From positions 3,534,001 to 3,598,000 of the forward strand of contig NZ_LT629766.1 in NCBI RefSeq assembly GCF_900105315.1: DNA of 64,000 nt, in the 5' to 3' direction. The notes beneath the pieces were generated by a model. The model had not been told where the DNA came from. It saw only the letters and a list, made by a program, of their open reading frames with translations, and ran no database searches. The translations under genes and the position numbers were made by a program. Below are positions 47,183 through 55,546 of this stretch, one piece after another; position 1 is the stretch's first letter, and the number at the start of each line of letters is the position of its first letter. The DNA is from Brevibacterium siliguriense. GTDB taxonomy: Bacteria; Actinomycetota; Actinomycetes; Actinomycetales; Brevibacteriaceae.

Positions 47183-47619
47183 GCCAGGGACCGAACGTCT
47201 CGATGAGCGGAGGCTCCTTCGACTTCGATCGTGCGAACAACGGCGGCGGGAACGGTCCGCAGCGGCCCGGCGGGCCCCATCGGCCCGGTGGCGGCTCGGG
47301 GCGGAAACCGCGGCGTTTCGGATGCGGAACGATCATCGGAATCGTCATCGTCCTCGTCGTCCTCGGCAATGTCTTCCGCAGCTGCGGGTCCTCCGGGGCG
47401 GCGAATTGCGGTGACTATGACCTCTCGAACGGCCAATACGTCTCGAACCCCGGCAAGGGCGATTACGAGAAGAACGGCAGCAGCTATGACTACGTCGGCT
47501 GCGACACGTCCCGATCCGGAGGCGGCGGATTCTTCTTCCTCCCGTTCTTCTCCGGCGGCGGATCGAACTACGGCGACGGCTCGGGCTTCCGCGGCGGCGG
47601 ACCGGGCACCGGAAAATAG
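47179..47619 (+). CDS. Small Gly-rich membrane protein of the DUF4178-speE operon
   Basis: The 146-aa protein has a Gly/Pro/Arg-rich N-terminus, one membrane helix (GTIIGIVIVLVVLGNVF) and an outside domain with three Cys (SCGSSGAANCGDYDL and YVGCDTS) and a Gly-rich end. Its place in the operon corresponds to the DUF4247 gene of related clusters, but I cannot confirm that family. GAGGAGGTCGAC precedes ATG 47179, which overlaps the DUF2617 stop. Confidence 0.7.
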   Translation: MSQGPNVSMSGGSFDFDRANNGGGNGPQRPGGPHRPGGGSGRKPRRFGCGTIIGIVIVLVVLGNVFRSCGSSGAANCGDYDLSNGQYVSNPGKGDYEKNGSSYDYVGCDTSRSGGGGFFFLPFFSGGGSNYGDGSGFRGGGPGTGK

Positions 47620-47637
47620 GCACAGCGAAAGGCAGAC

Positions 47638-48066
47638 ATGCTTCTGAACTACCTTCTCTTCGAAACCGGAGTCGTCCTCTCCTATGCGGGCTGTGGTCTC
47701 CTCCTCATGGTCATCGGCTACTTCGTCGTCGACCTGCTCACTCCGGGCAAACTCCACGTCATCTTGTGGGAGCAGAAGTCGCGCAATGCCGCGGTCCTCG
47801 TCGCTTCCGACCTGGCCGGAGTCGCGATCATCGTCATCGCCGCCATCCGCGCCAGTTCCGATGATCTGGCCGCAGGCATCCTGTCCACCCTCGTCTTCGG
47901 CATCGTCGGCATCATCCTCATGGCCGTGAGCTTCCTGCTCATCGGTATGCTCACCCCGGGCAGGACAGGCGACATCATCAACTCCTCACAGATGCACCCC
48001 GAGGTCTGGGTCAACGCCACCGCTCACCTGGGCATTGCGGGCATCATGGCCGCAGCCCTCCTTTGA
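47638..48066 (+). CDS. DUF350 membrane protein
   Basis: The 142-aa protein has four membrane helices and the DUF350 motif VIGYFVVDLLTPGKL, repeated as LLIGMLTPGRTGD in the second half, an internal duplication typical of this family. It is of unknown function and usually encoded next to DUF4178 and SpeE genes. AAAGG precedes ATG 47638. Confidence 0.85.
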   Translation: MLLNYLLFETGVVLSYAGCGLLLMVIGYFVVDLLTPGKLHVILWEQKSRNAAVLVASDLAGVAIIVIAAIRASSDDLAAGILSTLVFGIVGIILMAVSFLLIGMLTPGRTGDIINSSQMHPEVWVNATAHLGIAGIMAAALL

Positions 48067-49697
48067 GTACCGCTGACGAATCCGGTTCGGCTTCGGCCGG
48101 GACCCCTCCGACCGGCACCACCGCCGAGGCGGCCCGCCCCATCACCCTGCCGATGCGTCCGGGTCCGGCCCGGTTCTTCGTCCTGCTCGCGGTGTTCATC
48201 TGTGCGAGCTGCGGAATGGTCTACGAGCTCGCGCTCGTGGCCCTGGGCTCCTATCTGCTCGGCGACACCATCGTCCAGGCCTCCATCGTCCTGTCCGTCA
48301 TGGTCTTCGCGATGGGCATCGGATCGCTCGCGACCAAGCGGCTGACCGGGTTCGCGGCGGTCTCCTTCGCACTCATCGAGGCGGCTCTGGGCATCATCGG
48401 CGGGCTCTCCGTCATCCTCCTCTACCTCGCGTTCGCCTTCGCCGACGTCTACACCGTCGCCATGGTGGTCCTCGCGTTCGTCATCGGCGCCCTCATCGGC
48501 GCGGAGATCCCTCTGCTCATGGAGCTCGTCCAACGTATCCGCGCCCAGAAGGCCTCGAGCGCGGTGGCCGACCTCTTCGCCGCCGACTATGTGGGCGGAC
48601 TCGTCGGCGGACTCGCGTTCCCCTTCCTCCTGCTGCCACTGCTCGGTCTGCCGCGCGGTGCGCTGGCGGTGGGGATGACGAATGCTCTGGTGGGCATCCT
48701 CATCGTCCTCTGGCTCTTCCGCACTGAACTCACTCGCACCGCGCAGCTCATGTTGGCGGGCCTGCTCGTCGTCATCCTCGGCGGACTCACCGCGGTGTGG
48801 GTGTACACCGACGATATCGAAGTCACCGCCCGGCAGCGTCTCTACCGGGATCCGATCGTGTATTCGCAGCGCTCGGACTATCAGGAGATCGTGCTCACCG
48901 AGGCCAAGCGGACCGGTGATACGCGGCTGTTCCTCAACGGGGATCTGCAGTTCGCTTCGGCCGATGAGTACCGCTATCACGAAAGCCTCGTCCATCCGCT
49001 GCTGAACGGTCCGCGCCGCAATGTCCTCGTCCTCGGCGGCGGTGACGGCTTGGCCGTGCGCGAAATTCTCAAGTACCCCGATGTCGAGTCCATCACCCTG
49101 GTCGACCTCGACCCGAAGGTGTTGGAGCTCGCGAAGACTTCGGAGCATTTCACCGAGTTCAACGATGATTCGCTCGACGATCCGCGAGTGAAGACGATCG
49201 CCGCCGATGCCTTCACGTGGCTGCGGGAGGCGCAGCATTCGGCTTATGACGCGGTCATCGCCGATCTGCCCGACCCGGATGATGTGGCGACGTCGAAGCT
49301 CTACTGCATCGAGTTCTATGGGCTCATCCGCCAGGTGATGTCGCCGGAGGCTCGTCTCGTCGTCCAGGCCGGATCCCCGTATTTCGCTCCTGAGGCCTAC
49401 TGGGGCATCGGGCAGGCCGTCACCGAGGCGGGGCTGTCGACGACTCCGTATCACGTCGATGTTCCCAGCTTCGGCGATTGGGGCTATTTCCTCGCAGACC
49501 TCGGTGGAGAGGGCCCCGAGGTGACTGTGCCCGAGGATGCCCCGCAAGACCTGAGATTCGCCACCGCCGAGGTGCTCGCCGTCTCGACGACTTTCCCACC
49601 GGACCGCGATCGCTCGTCAGTGGGCAAGGTCGAAGCCTCGACGCTGTTGCACCCGCGAGTGCTCGACCAGGAACGCGGAGCGTGGGTCGGCTATTGA
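48063..49697 (+). CDS. speE: Membrane-bound spermidine synthase-like aminopropyltransferase
   Basis: The 544-aa protein has an N-terminal part of about seven membrane helices (residues 35-255) and a C-terminal aminopropyltransferase domain: SDYQEIVLTEAKRTGDTRLF near 270, FLNGDLQFASADEYRYHESL, VLVLGGGDGLAVREILKY near 322, the acidic LVDLDPKVLELA, and DLPDPDDVA near 402. The membrane form is common in actinobacteria; whether it makes a polyamine or modifies something at the membrane is unknown. TTG 48063 overlaps the DUF350 stop as TTGA. Last gene of the operon. Confidence 0.87.
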   Translation: MSTADESGSASAGTPPTGTTAEAARPITLPMRPGPARFFVLLAVFICASCGMVYELALVALGSYLLGDTIVQASIVLSVMVFAMGIGSLATKRLTGFAAVSFALIEAALGIIGGLSVILLYLAFAFADVYTVAMVVLAFVIGALIGAEIPLLMELVQRIRAQKASSAVADLFAADYVGGLVGGLAFPFLLLPLLGLPRGALAVGMTNALVGILIVLWLFRTELTRTAQLMLAGLLVVILGGLTAVWVYTDDIEVTARQRLYRDPIVYSQRSDYQEIVLTEAKRTGDTRLFLNGDLQFASADEYRYHESLVHPLLNGPRRNVLVLGGGDGLAVREILKYPDVESITLVDLDPKVLELAKTSEHFTEFNDDSLDDPRVKTIAADAFTWLREAQHSAYDAVIADLPDPDDVATSKLYCIEFYGLIRQVMSPEARLVVQAGSPYFAPEAYWGIGQAVTEAGLSTTPYHVDVPSFGDWGYFLADLGGEGPEVTVPEDAPQDLRFATAEVLAVSTTFPPDRDRSSVGKVEASTLLHPRVLDQERGAWVGY

Positions 49698-49744
49698 CGA
49701 CGGCGTCCGACAGCGGCTTCTGACAACAGCTTCTGACAACGCTA

Positions 49745-49772
49745 GAGGGCCGACCCGATCGGGTCGGCCCTC
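49745..49772. terminator. Bidirectional terminator, 28-bp perfect palindrome
   Basis: GAGGGCCGACCCGA at 49745-49758 is followed directly by its reverse complement at 49759-49772. It lies between the convergent speE and DUF4190 genes. Confidence 0.85.
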
Positions 49773-49791
49773 AGCTGTCGCTCGGCCGGGT

Positions 49792-50193
49792 TCAGGCGGC
49801 CATGAGGCTGGCCAGGCCGCCGACGATTCCGAAGGAGATTCCGAGAGCCCATCCGAGGACGAGGAGTCCGAGGAAGACGAGGCCCAGGAGGAATCCCCAC
49901 TTGCCCATCTCGTTGTCTCCGAAACCGGTTTCCTGTGAACGCTTGCGCGCCATGTGACCGGTGATGATGCCGATGACGGGCCCGATGAAGTTGAATCCGA
50001 GGAAGGTCGACAGGGTTGCCACGAGCGAGACGATGCCGAGCACCTTGCCCGGATCCTCCTCGGCGCGCTGGCTATAGCGGTGCTGCGTCGGGTAGCTCTG
50101 TGGTGTCTCGTACTGTCCGGTGGACGGGTGGGCGTATTGTCCGGTGGAGGGATGGTCGAACTGATCGGGGGTCGGGGTGGGTGCTGCGTTCAT
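49792..50193 (-). CDS. DUF4190 membrane protein
   Basis: The 133-aa protein has a Pro/Thr/Gln/His/Tyr-rich N-terminus with a repeated HPSTGQY unit, then two membrane helices around GIVSLVATLSTFLGFNFIGPVIGII and GHMARKRSQETG, the DUF4190 signature. The role is unknown. ATG 50193 was chosen because GGAG lies 9 nt upstream; GTG 50226 in frame is possible. Confidence 0.8.
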   Translation of the reverse strand: MNAAPTPTPDQFDHPSTGQYAHPSTGQYETPQSYPTQHRYSQRAEEDPGKVLGIVSLVATLSTFLGFNFIGPVIGIITGHMARKRSQETGFGDNEMGKWGFLLGLVFLGLLVLGWALGISFGIVGGLASLMAA

Positions 50194-50296
50194 GGTGCTG
50201 GTCTCCTTGGTATCGGCTGTTGACACCAGCCTAGGAACACTTCACCTGCCGCCGACAGGGACCAATCCCCCGACCTGGATGGGGTTTTCCCGACGT

Positions 50297-50887
50297 TCAG
50301 CGCACGTCGACGAGTGCATGGTCAGCACGTCCCATGAGGTAGAGAAGCAGCTCGAGCGGTGCTCCGGTGATCGTCGTGGCCCGGCCGCTGCCTTTCTTCC
50401 CCGCAGTGCGGGACCCTAAGCCCGGTGCTGCGATCGTCACCGGCCCCTTCGCCTTCGCTGCGTACGGGAGGAGCGCAACCTTCGTCTGGGCCCAGACGGT
50501 CGCGGTCTCTGCTTTCGACAGCTGACGCGGAATCCATTCGATCGCGGCCCGGCGGATGTCTTCGTGGTGGACGAGGAACTCGGTCGTGTTCATCACGGAC
50601 TCCACTCCCGGCAGGGCACCTGGAGTCCACTTCGGAGGAGCGGCGACGAGACCGAGCAGCCGACTGAACGGCGTCTCGGCGTACTCGTCTTCCTTCGCCT
50701 GCAGACGGTCGGCGAACTTCGACATGAAGATACCCGCGGCAGCGCGGGGATGACGTTCGCGGATGACAAGGTGGGTGGCCAGGTCCCTGACCGTCCATCC
50801 TTCACAGAGCGTGGGGGCGTCGTCGCCGGCGCGGCGGGCGGTGTCGACGAGGCGCAGTCGTTCGGCGCGAGCCAGATTGTCTCTCAT
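50297..50887 (-). CDS. TIGR03085-type protein with maleylpyruvate isomerase-like N-terminal fold
   Basis: The 196-aa protein begins with LARAERLRLVDTARRAGDDAP, then PTLCEGWTVRDLATHLVIRE, which is the DinB/maleylpyruvate isomerase N-terminal motif with its metal-binding His, and FLVHHEDIRRA near residue 116. It is of the TIGR03085 family from actinobacteria, function unknown, possibly thiol-dependent. ATG 50887 is used because the upstream frame is a shadow of the sirtuin gene. Confidence 0.82.
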   Translation of the reverse strand: MRDNLARAERLRLVDTARRAGDDAPTLCEGWTVRDLATHLVIRERHPRAAAGIFMSKFADRLQAKEDEYAETPFSRLLGLVAAPPKWTPGALPGVESVMNTTEFLVHHEDIRRAAIEWIPRQLSKAETATVWAQTKVALLPYAAKAKGPVTIAAPGLGSRTAGKKGSGRATTITGAPLELLLYLMGRADHALVDVR

Positions 50888-50954
50888 GCTGCTCAGTCTT
50901 CCATCCTCGGCTTGGACTCCCCTGGATGCCGGGCCCACTCGCCGCCCGATCGCC

Positions 50955-51866
50955 TCACCGGTCTGCCCACGCGGTGACGAAGTCGGCGACGCGAGAGATC
51001 GACCGGAAATCGGCGAGCTCGTCTCCGCGGGTCGGCCCGTCGGTGACGATGACGACGGGTTTGCCCTCCTTCGCTGCAGTCCGGACGAACCGCAGACCGG
51101 ACAGCACGGCCAGCGAGGACCCGAGCACCACGAGGCCTGCGGCGTCGTCGACGATCCGGTTGGCGTCCTGGACCCTGGCTGCCGGGACCGAATCGCCGAA
51201 GTAGACGACATCGGGCTTGAGCAGCCCGCCGCATTCCGGGCAATCGAGAACGATGAAACCGGCGGTGTCCTCGAGTTCGACGTCGCCGTCAGGTGCGGTT
51301 TCGACGTCGATCGGATCGATGCCGACCTCCGCGGCGAAGGCCGGATTGAGTTCGCTCAGCCTCCGCTGCACCCGATCGCGGTCGAACAGGTGCCCATTGC
51401 TCAGACAGATCACCCGGTCGAGGCTGCCATGGAGGTCGATGACGGAACTCGGCGCCGGTGTTCCGGCACCGTTGCCACGGGCGGCGGCGACCGCCTCGGC
51501 GGCAGCCTGGTGGAGACCGTCGACGTTCTGGGTGATGATCCCGGCCACGGACAGCCCGGCCAGGGCGAGGTGGGCCCGGTTGGGTCGGGTGCTGCGCATC
51601 CGCGGCCAACCCATCCATGACCGTGCCCAGTATCTGGCGCGCTGATCGGGGTGTGAGAGGAAGGTCTGGATCGTCATCGGGTTCCGCGGCGGGGAATCCG
51701 GTCCGCGGTAGTCGGGGACGCCGGAGTCCGTGCTCATCCCCGCCCCGGTGAGCACCGCCCAGTCTGAGGTCGCGTGCTGCCTGGTGAGGACGTCGACGAT
51801 CTCGGCGTCGGAGTGACTGGCTTCCGGACGCACGCGTCCGCGCAGGGGGTCGAAGATGACTGCCAT
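50955..51866 (-). CDS. Sir2-family NAD-dependent protein deacetylase
   Basis: This sirtuin (303 aa) has LTGAGMSTDSGVPDYRGP near residue 48, TQNVDGLHQAA and the catalytic His in DLHGSL, then SSLAVLSGLRFV. Normal class II sirtuins have two Cys pairs for zinc. Here the first pair is reduced to one Cys (RVICLSNGHLF), while the second is intact (DCPECGG), so zinc binding may be altered. ATG 51866 has GGTGGAG upstream. Possible targets include Acs, but nothing in the sequence links them. Confidence 0.87.
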   Translation of the reverse strand: MAVIFDPLRGRVRPEASHSDAEIVDVLTRQHATSDWAVLTGAGMSTDSGVPDYRGPDSPPRNPMTIQTFLSHPDQRARYWARSWMGWPRMRSTRPNRAHLALAGLSVAGIITQNVDGLHQAAAEAVAAARGNGAGTPAPSSVIDLHGSLDRVICLSNGHLFDRDRVQRRLSELNPAFAAEVGIDPIDVETAPDGDVELEDTAGFIVLDCPECGGLLKPDVVYFGDSVPAARVQDANRIVDDAAGLVVLGSSLAVLSGLRFVRTAAKEGKPVVIVTDGPTRGDELADFRSISRVADFVTAWADR

Positions 51867-51902
51867 GGCTCCACCATAGACATGGGATCCGCCCCGTCTC
51901 CC

Positions 51903-51964
51903 AGTTAAGTGGGTCCAGATTGCCATTCTCACGCAGAAAATGTGCACTCTGAACCCACTTAAGT
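51903..51964. repeat. Imperfect inverted repeat between sirtuin and flavodoxin genes
   Basis: Outer arms 51903-51919 and 51948-51964 (TTAAGTGGGT / ACCCACTTAA core) pair with few mismatches. Inner segments TGCCATTCT and AGAAAATGTGCA can extend the hairpin with a 2-nt bulge. It sits in the divergent promoter region, unlike the other palindromes, which follow genes. Confidence 0.6.
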
Positions 51965-52033
51965 CTCACCGCCAAGGTCCGCCTTCGACAGTACACAGCT
52001 GACCTGGCGCTCGCAGAGGTCTATGGTGGGGGC

Positions 52034-52483
52034 ATGGTCAACGTTCTGCTCGTCCATCATTCCCCGTCTGCTGCGACCGCACAGATCGCCGAGGCGGCCG
52101 AGTCCGGACTGCGCATGCCAGAGCTCGGCGACATCGACGTCACCGTCCGTGCGGCTCTGGAGGCGAGCGCCGAAGATGTGCTCGCCGCCGATGCCTATGT
52201 GCTCGGCACGACCGCGAACTTCGGCTATATCTCCGGTGCCCTCAAGCACTTCTTCGACACCACTTATGACGCAGTGCGCGAACCGACCGCAGGCAGGCCG
52301 TTCTCCTATTGGATCCACGGCGGCTATGACACGACCGGGGCCGAGACCGCGATGAAGCAGATCACGACGGGTCTGGGCTGGAAGCTCGCCTTCGATCCGC
52401 TCGTGTTCACCGGCGAGGTCACAGACGCCCACTTGGAAAAGGCCACGGAGCTGGCCGCCACAGTAGCCGCCACCACCCCTTAA
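52034..52483 (+). CDS. Flavodoxin-like NAD(P)H-dependent reductase
   Basis: The 149-aa protein has a flavodoxin fold: a first strand and phosphate loop VNVLLVHHSPSAATAQIAEA, LAADAYVLGTTANFGYISGAL near residue 53 and WIHGGYDTTGAETA near 95. It probably binds FMN. The role is unknown. ATG 52034 follows a G-rich stretch (GGTGGGGGC). Its TAA stop is part of the 78-bp palindrome downstream. Confidence 0.82.
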   Translation: MVNVLLVHHSPSAATAQIAEAAESGLRMPELGDIDVTVRAALEASAEDVLAADAYVLGTTANFGYISGALKHFFDTTYDAVREPTAGRPFSYWIHGGYDTTGAETAMKQITTGLGWKLAFDPLVFTGEVTDAHLEKATELAATVAATTP

Positions 52484-52553
52484 TTGCTACGTGACGGCGG
52501 CGCAGCAACCTGGCGCCAGGTTGCTGCGCCGCCGTCACGTAGCAATTAAGGGG
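52476..52553. repeat. Perfect 78-bp palindrome, family 1
   Basis: Arms 52476-52514 and 52515-52553 are exact reverse complements with no loop. The arm reads CCCCTTAATTGCTACGTGAC at its outer end and GCAGCAACCTGGC at its centre. The TAA of the flavodoxin gene lies inside it. It shares the arm pattern of 33873-33936, and every difference is mirrored in the other arm. Confidence 0.95.
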
Positions 52554-52600
52554 GACGAGGGCATCGGATAGGGTGATGGGAACCGATGCAAGGAGGCATG

Positions 52601-54007
52601 ATGACCACACCGACGACCAGCGAGATCCCGTTCCTCGAACTCCACGAAGTCTCGACTCTCATCCGAACCAGGCAGCTGTCCTCCCGTGAGGTCACCGAGG
52701 CGATGCTCGAGCGCATCGAGCACCTCGAGCCCCGGTTGCAGTCCTTCGCCACAGTCATGGCCGAATCCGCACGCGCTGAGGCCGACCGCGCCGATTCGCT
52801 GCTGGCCCGGGGGAACTGGCTCGGCGATCTGCACGGTGTCCCCGTGGCGGTCAAGGACCTCGCGAACACCCACGATGCACCGACGGGAGCGGGCACCACG
52901 ATCCATGCGGAATTCCGCCCCGACTTCGATGCCACCGTCGTCGCCCGGCTGCGGTCCGCCGGAGCCGTCATCCTCGGCAAACTGCGCCTGACCGAGGGTG
53001 CGTTCACCGGCCATCATCCGGACCTGCCGACACCGGTCAACCCCTGGGATGCCGACACCTGGTCGGGAGTCTCTTCATCGGGATCCGGTGTGGCTACCGC
53101 GGCCGGACTCTGCTTCGCCTCTCTCGGCTCAGACACCGGCGGGTCGATCCGCCTGCCGTCCTCGGCCAACGGCGTCACGGGACTCAAACCGACCTGGGGC
53201 CGAGTCTCCCGCCATGGCATCTTCGCTCTTGCGCCCAGCCTCGACCACATCGGGCCGATGACTCGCAGCTCCCGCGATGCGGCAATCGTGCTGCAAGCCA
53301 TCGCCGGACACGATCCTGCCGATCCCACCTCATCGCTCGAACCTGTGCCCGACTATCCCCAGCAGCTGCTCCTCGATCGAGCCCCTGTAGTCGGCTTCGA
53401 CCATGCATTGGCCGAAGAGCACTTCGACGCTGCGACGAATGCGATGCTCAAGGACACCATCGAGACAGTGACCGGCCTGGGATGGCGGGTACTCGAGGTC
53501 GAGACTCCCGGTTTTGAGGCTGCGGCCGAAGAATGGACGGCTCTGTGCGGGGTCGAGACCGCCGGCGTCCACGCCGAAACCTATCCCTCACGGGCCGCCG
53601 AATACGGACCCGACCTATCCGGTCTCATCGAGGTCGGACGCGGACTGACCGCCGTCGACTACCACCGGCTGCTCGAATCACGGCGGGACTTCATCGGCCG
53701 CATGCGCGCGCTCATGGCCGATATCGATCTGCTCCTGCTGCCGGGAATCGGCGTCGGTTCGCCGACGATCGCACAGATGGCGAATCTGGGATCCGACCAG
53801 AAGCTGTTCGCCGCGGTCACGATTCCGACGGCTCCGATCGACAACTGCGGAATGCCGTCGATCACCCTGCCCGCAGGGTTCACCGACCGGGGCACTCCCC
53901 TGGCCGCCCAGCTCGTCGGCGGTGACTTCACCGAGCCCTTGGTCTTGGCCGCCGGTCACGCCTTCCAGCAGGCCACAGACTTCCACACCAGCCACCCAGA
54001 GATGTAG
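52601..54007 (+). CDS. Amidase (amidase-signature family)
   Basis: This amidase-signature hydrolase of 468 aa has GVPVAVKDLANTHDAP with the catalytic Lys near residue 84, GVSSSGSGVATAAGL with the cis-Ser near 158, and SDTGGSIRLPSSANGVTGL with the nucleophile Ser near 180. The substrate (for example indoleacetamide, nicotinamide or an Asn/Gln-tRNA) cannot be named; there is no gatB/gatC near, so it is not GatA of an operon. AGGAGG ends 4 nt before ATG 52601; ATG 52598 or 52586 are alternatives. Confidence 0.87.
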   Translation: MTTPTTSEIPFLELHEVSTLIRTRQLSSREVTEAMLERIEHLEPRLQSFATVMAESARAEADRADSLLARGNWLGDLHGVPVAVKDLANTHDAPTGAGTTIHAEFRPDFDATVVARLRSAGAVILGKLRLTEGAFTGHHPDLPTPVNPWDADTWSGVSSSGSGVATAAGLCFASLGSDTGGSIRLPSSANGVTGLKPTWGRVSRHGIFALAPSLDHIGPMTRSSRDAAIVLQAIAGHDPADPTSSLEPVPDYPQQLLLDRAPVVGFDHALAEEHFDAATNAMLKDTIETVTGLGWRVLEVETPGFEAAAEEWTALCGVETAGVHAETYPSRAAEYGPDLSGLIEVGRGLTAVDYHRLLESRRDFIGRMRALMADIDLLLLPGIGVGSPTIAQMANLGSDQKLFAAVTIPTAPIDNCGMPSITLPAGFTDRGTPLAAQLVGGDFTEPLVLAAGHAFQQATDFHTSHPEM

Positions 54008-54022
54008 ACGCGGCACCCCAAC

Positions 54023-54196
54023 TCACTTCGCCGCGTTGCGGGCCACCATCTCCGTGATCCAGGTCGGGGCGAAGGGTGAAGTGCACCCGGGAGGTGTCGG
54101 GTAGTCGCGGAGCACGCCGAGGCGCTCGCCGATCTCGATGGCACGTTTGCGCTGGTCAGGGTTCTCGATACCGATATACGACAGTGTTTCGTTCAT
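54023..54196 (-). CDS. Small hypothetical protein
   Basis: The 57-aa product starts MNETLSYIGIENPDQRKRAI and continues with a Gly-turn helix (GERLGVLRDYPTPPGC) and one Cys. It has no membrane segment. AGGA lies 7 nt before ATG 54196. I do not recognise the family. It is convergent with the amidase gene, without a visible terminator between them. Confidence 0.55.
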   Translation of the reverse strand: MNETLSYIGIENPDQRKRAIEIGERLGVLRDYPTPPGCTSPFAPTWITEMVARNAAK

Positions 54197-54279
54197 CGCC
54201 CATCCTGCGGAGGCGACCACTGGATCCGCGCGGGCGCCGAATGCGCACATCGGTGTGAGCCGAGGACCCGCTGCTGAAG

Positions 54280-55449
54280 TCAGTCATCGTCATCGGCGTG
54301 CGGCGAGGAATCGATTTCAGCGCGCGTCCTCTTCACACTGCTGAACCCGACGATGACGACGAGCATGCCGACAACTGCGCCGATGACGGTTTCGATGGCA
54401 CGCGAGGCCAACAGCTCTGGAACCGAGTGGGGGCTGCCGATCTGGGTCATAAGAAGGGCCAACGGGGTGATGAAGAGCAGAGCCACCGAATAGTTGCGCA
54501 GCACGAAGATCTCGGCGAGGAACTGCAGCAGGATCACCCACACCACCAGCTGCCACGCCTCGGTGGGGAACGACAGCAGGAACGCTGTGACGATCACGCC
54601 CAGCAGGGTTCCGACCACCCGGTGGACGCCGCGCTTGAGACGGGCCGAACGACCGGGCGGAGTGATCGGTGCGACCGCTGCGACCATCGCCCAATAGCTG
54701 TGGGACAGAAGCGGGAGCACATCGATGAGCAGGGTGCCGAGAACTCCGGCGATGAACGGGGCGATCGTGAATCGGGCGGCGTGGGCTGCCAGATCAGCCT
54801 TGCCCACCGGTGACAGCCCGACCCGCACATAGGTCTCCTTCTCCGGAGGCATGCGTTCGCCGGCATAGTGGGCGAGCGCTCCGAGACCGATGCACACCAG
54901 CGCCGAGGCGGCCGCCACACCCATTGCCACCGGCACCGATGCGCCGCCCGGAATGGATCCGACGGCTCCGGTGGCGAAGATGAAGAAGATCGACCCGCCG
55001 GGTTTGAGCCGGAAGCGCAGGGCGATGGCAGCACCCGCACCGGACACGAGTGAGGTGATGACGACGAGCACCCAAACCGAAGCTCCGAGGCTGCTGAGCA
55101 GGGCGCCGATGCCCACGCAGACGACGAGGACGGCGGCAGCGATCGACTGGCGTCTGGTCCGCGATCGTGGGGACTCGAAGCGCGCGTAGATGCCGGTGAA
55201 GGCGCCGAAAGCGGCATAGACGGCGAGGTCGAGGCGGTCGATTCCGAGCAGCACGAGAAGCGGGATGGCGACTCCCAGGGCGATGCGGAACGCGGGAATA
55301 TGGTCGCGTTCGCCCGGTGGGATGCGGAAGAACTCCTGCATGTGGCTCAAACGGGTTCGGCCTCTTTCGTCATCGGGAACGGACCCCGGTGACGGGATCG
55401 CTGTCATGGATTGGTGAGCTGAAGGCTCCCTTCGATCGTAGTCCGCCAT
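54280..55449 (-). CDS. FUSC family membrane protein
   Basis: The 389-aa protein has two sets of membrane helices and the FUSC (aromatic acid exporter-like) pattern: ALGVAIPLLVLLGIDRLDLAVY near residue 65, AFGAFTGIYARFESPRSRTR, and later TPPGRSARLKRGVHRVVGTL. These proteins are linked to export or to cell-envelope stress. The start is uncertain: ATG 55449 is used; ATG 55407 and ATG 55341 are alternatives, and none has a strong ribosome binding site. Confidence 0.8.
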   Translation of the reverse strand: MADYDRREPSAHQSMTAIPSPGSVPDDERGRTRLSHMQEFFRIPPGERDHIPAFRIALGVAIPLLVLLGIDRLDLAVYAAFGAFTGIYARFESPRSRTRRQSIAAAVLVVCVGIGALLSSLGASVWVLVVITSLVSGAGAAIALRFRLKPGGSIFFIFATGAVGSIPGGASVPVAMGVAAASALVCIGLGALAHYAGERMPPEKETYVRVGLSPVGKADLAAHAARFTIAPFIAGVLGTLLIDVLPLLSHSYWAMVAAVAPITPPGRSARLKRGVHRVVGTLLGVIVTAFLLSFPTEAWQLVVWVILLQFLAEIFVLRNYSVALLFITPLALLMTQIGSPHSVPELLASRAIETVIGAVVGMLVVIVGFSSVKRTRAEIDSSPHADDDD

Positions 55450-55546
55450 CGGCGCTGACAAATGTCTTCTGCCGACAGGAGTGATCAACCTCGCTCGCCG
55501 AGGCGGTCCACCGAGACCGTGATCACCGCCGTCATCGACGTCTCGG

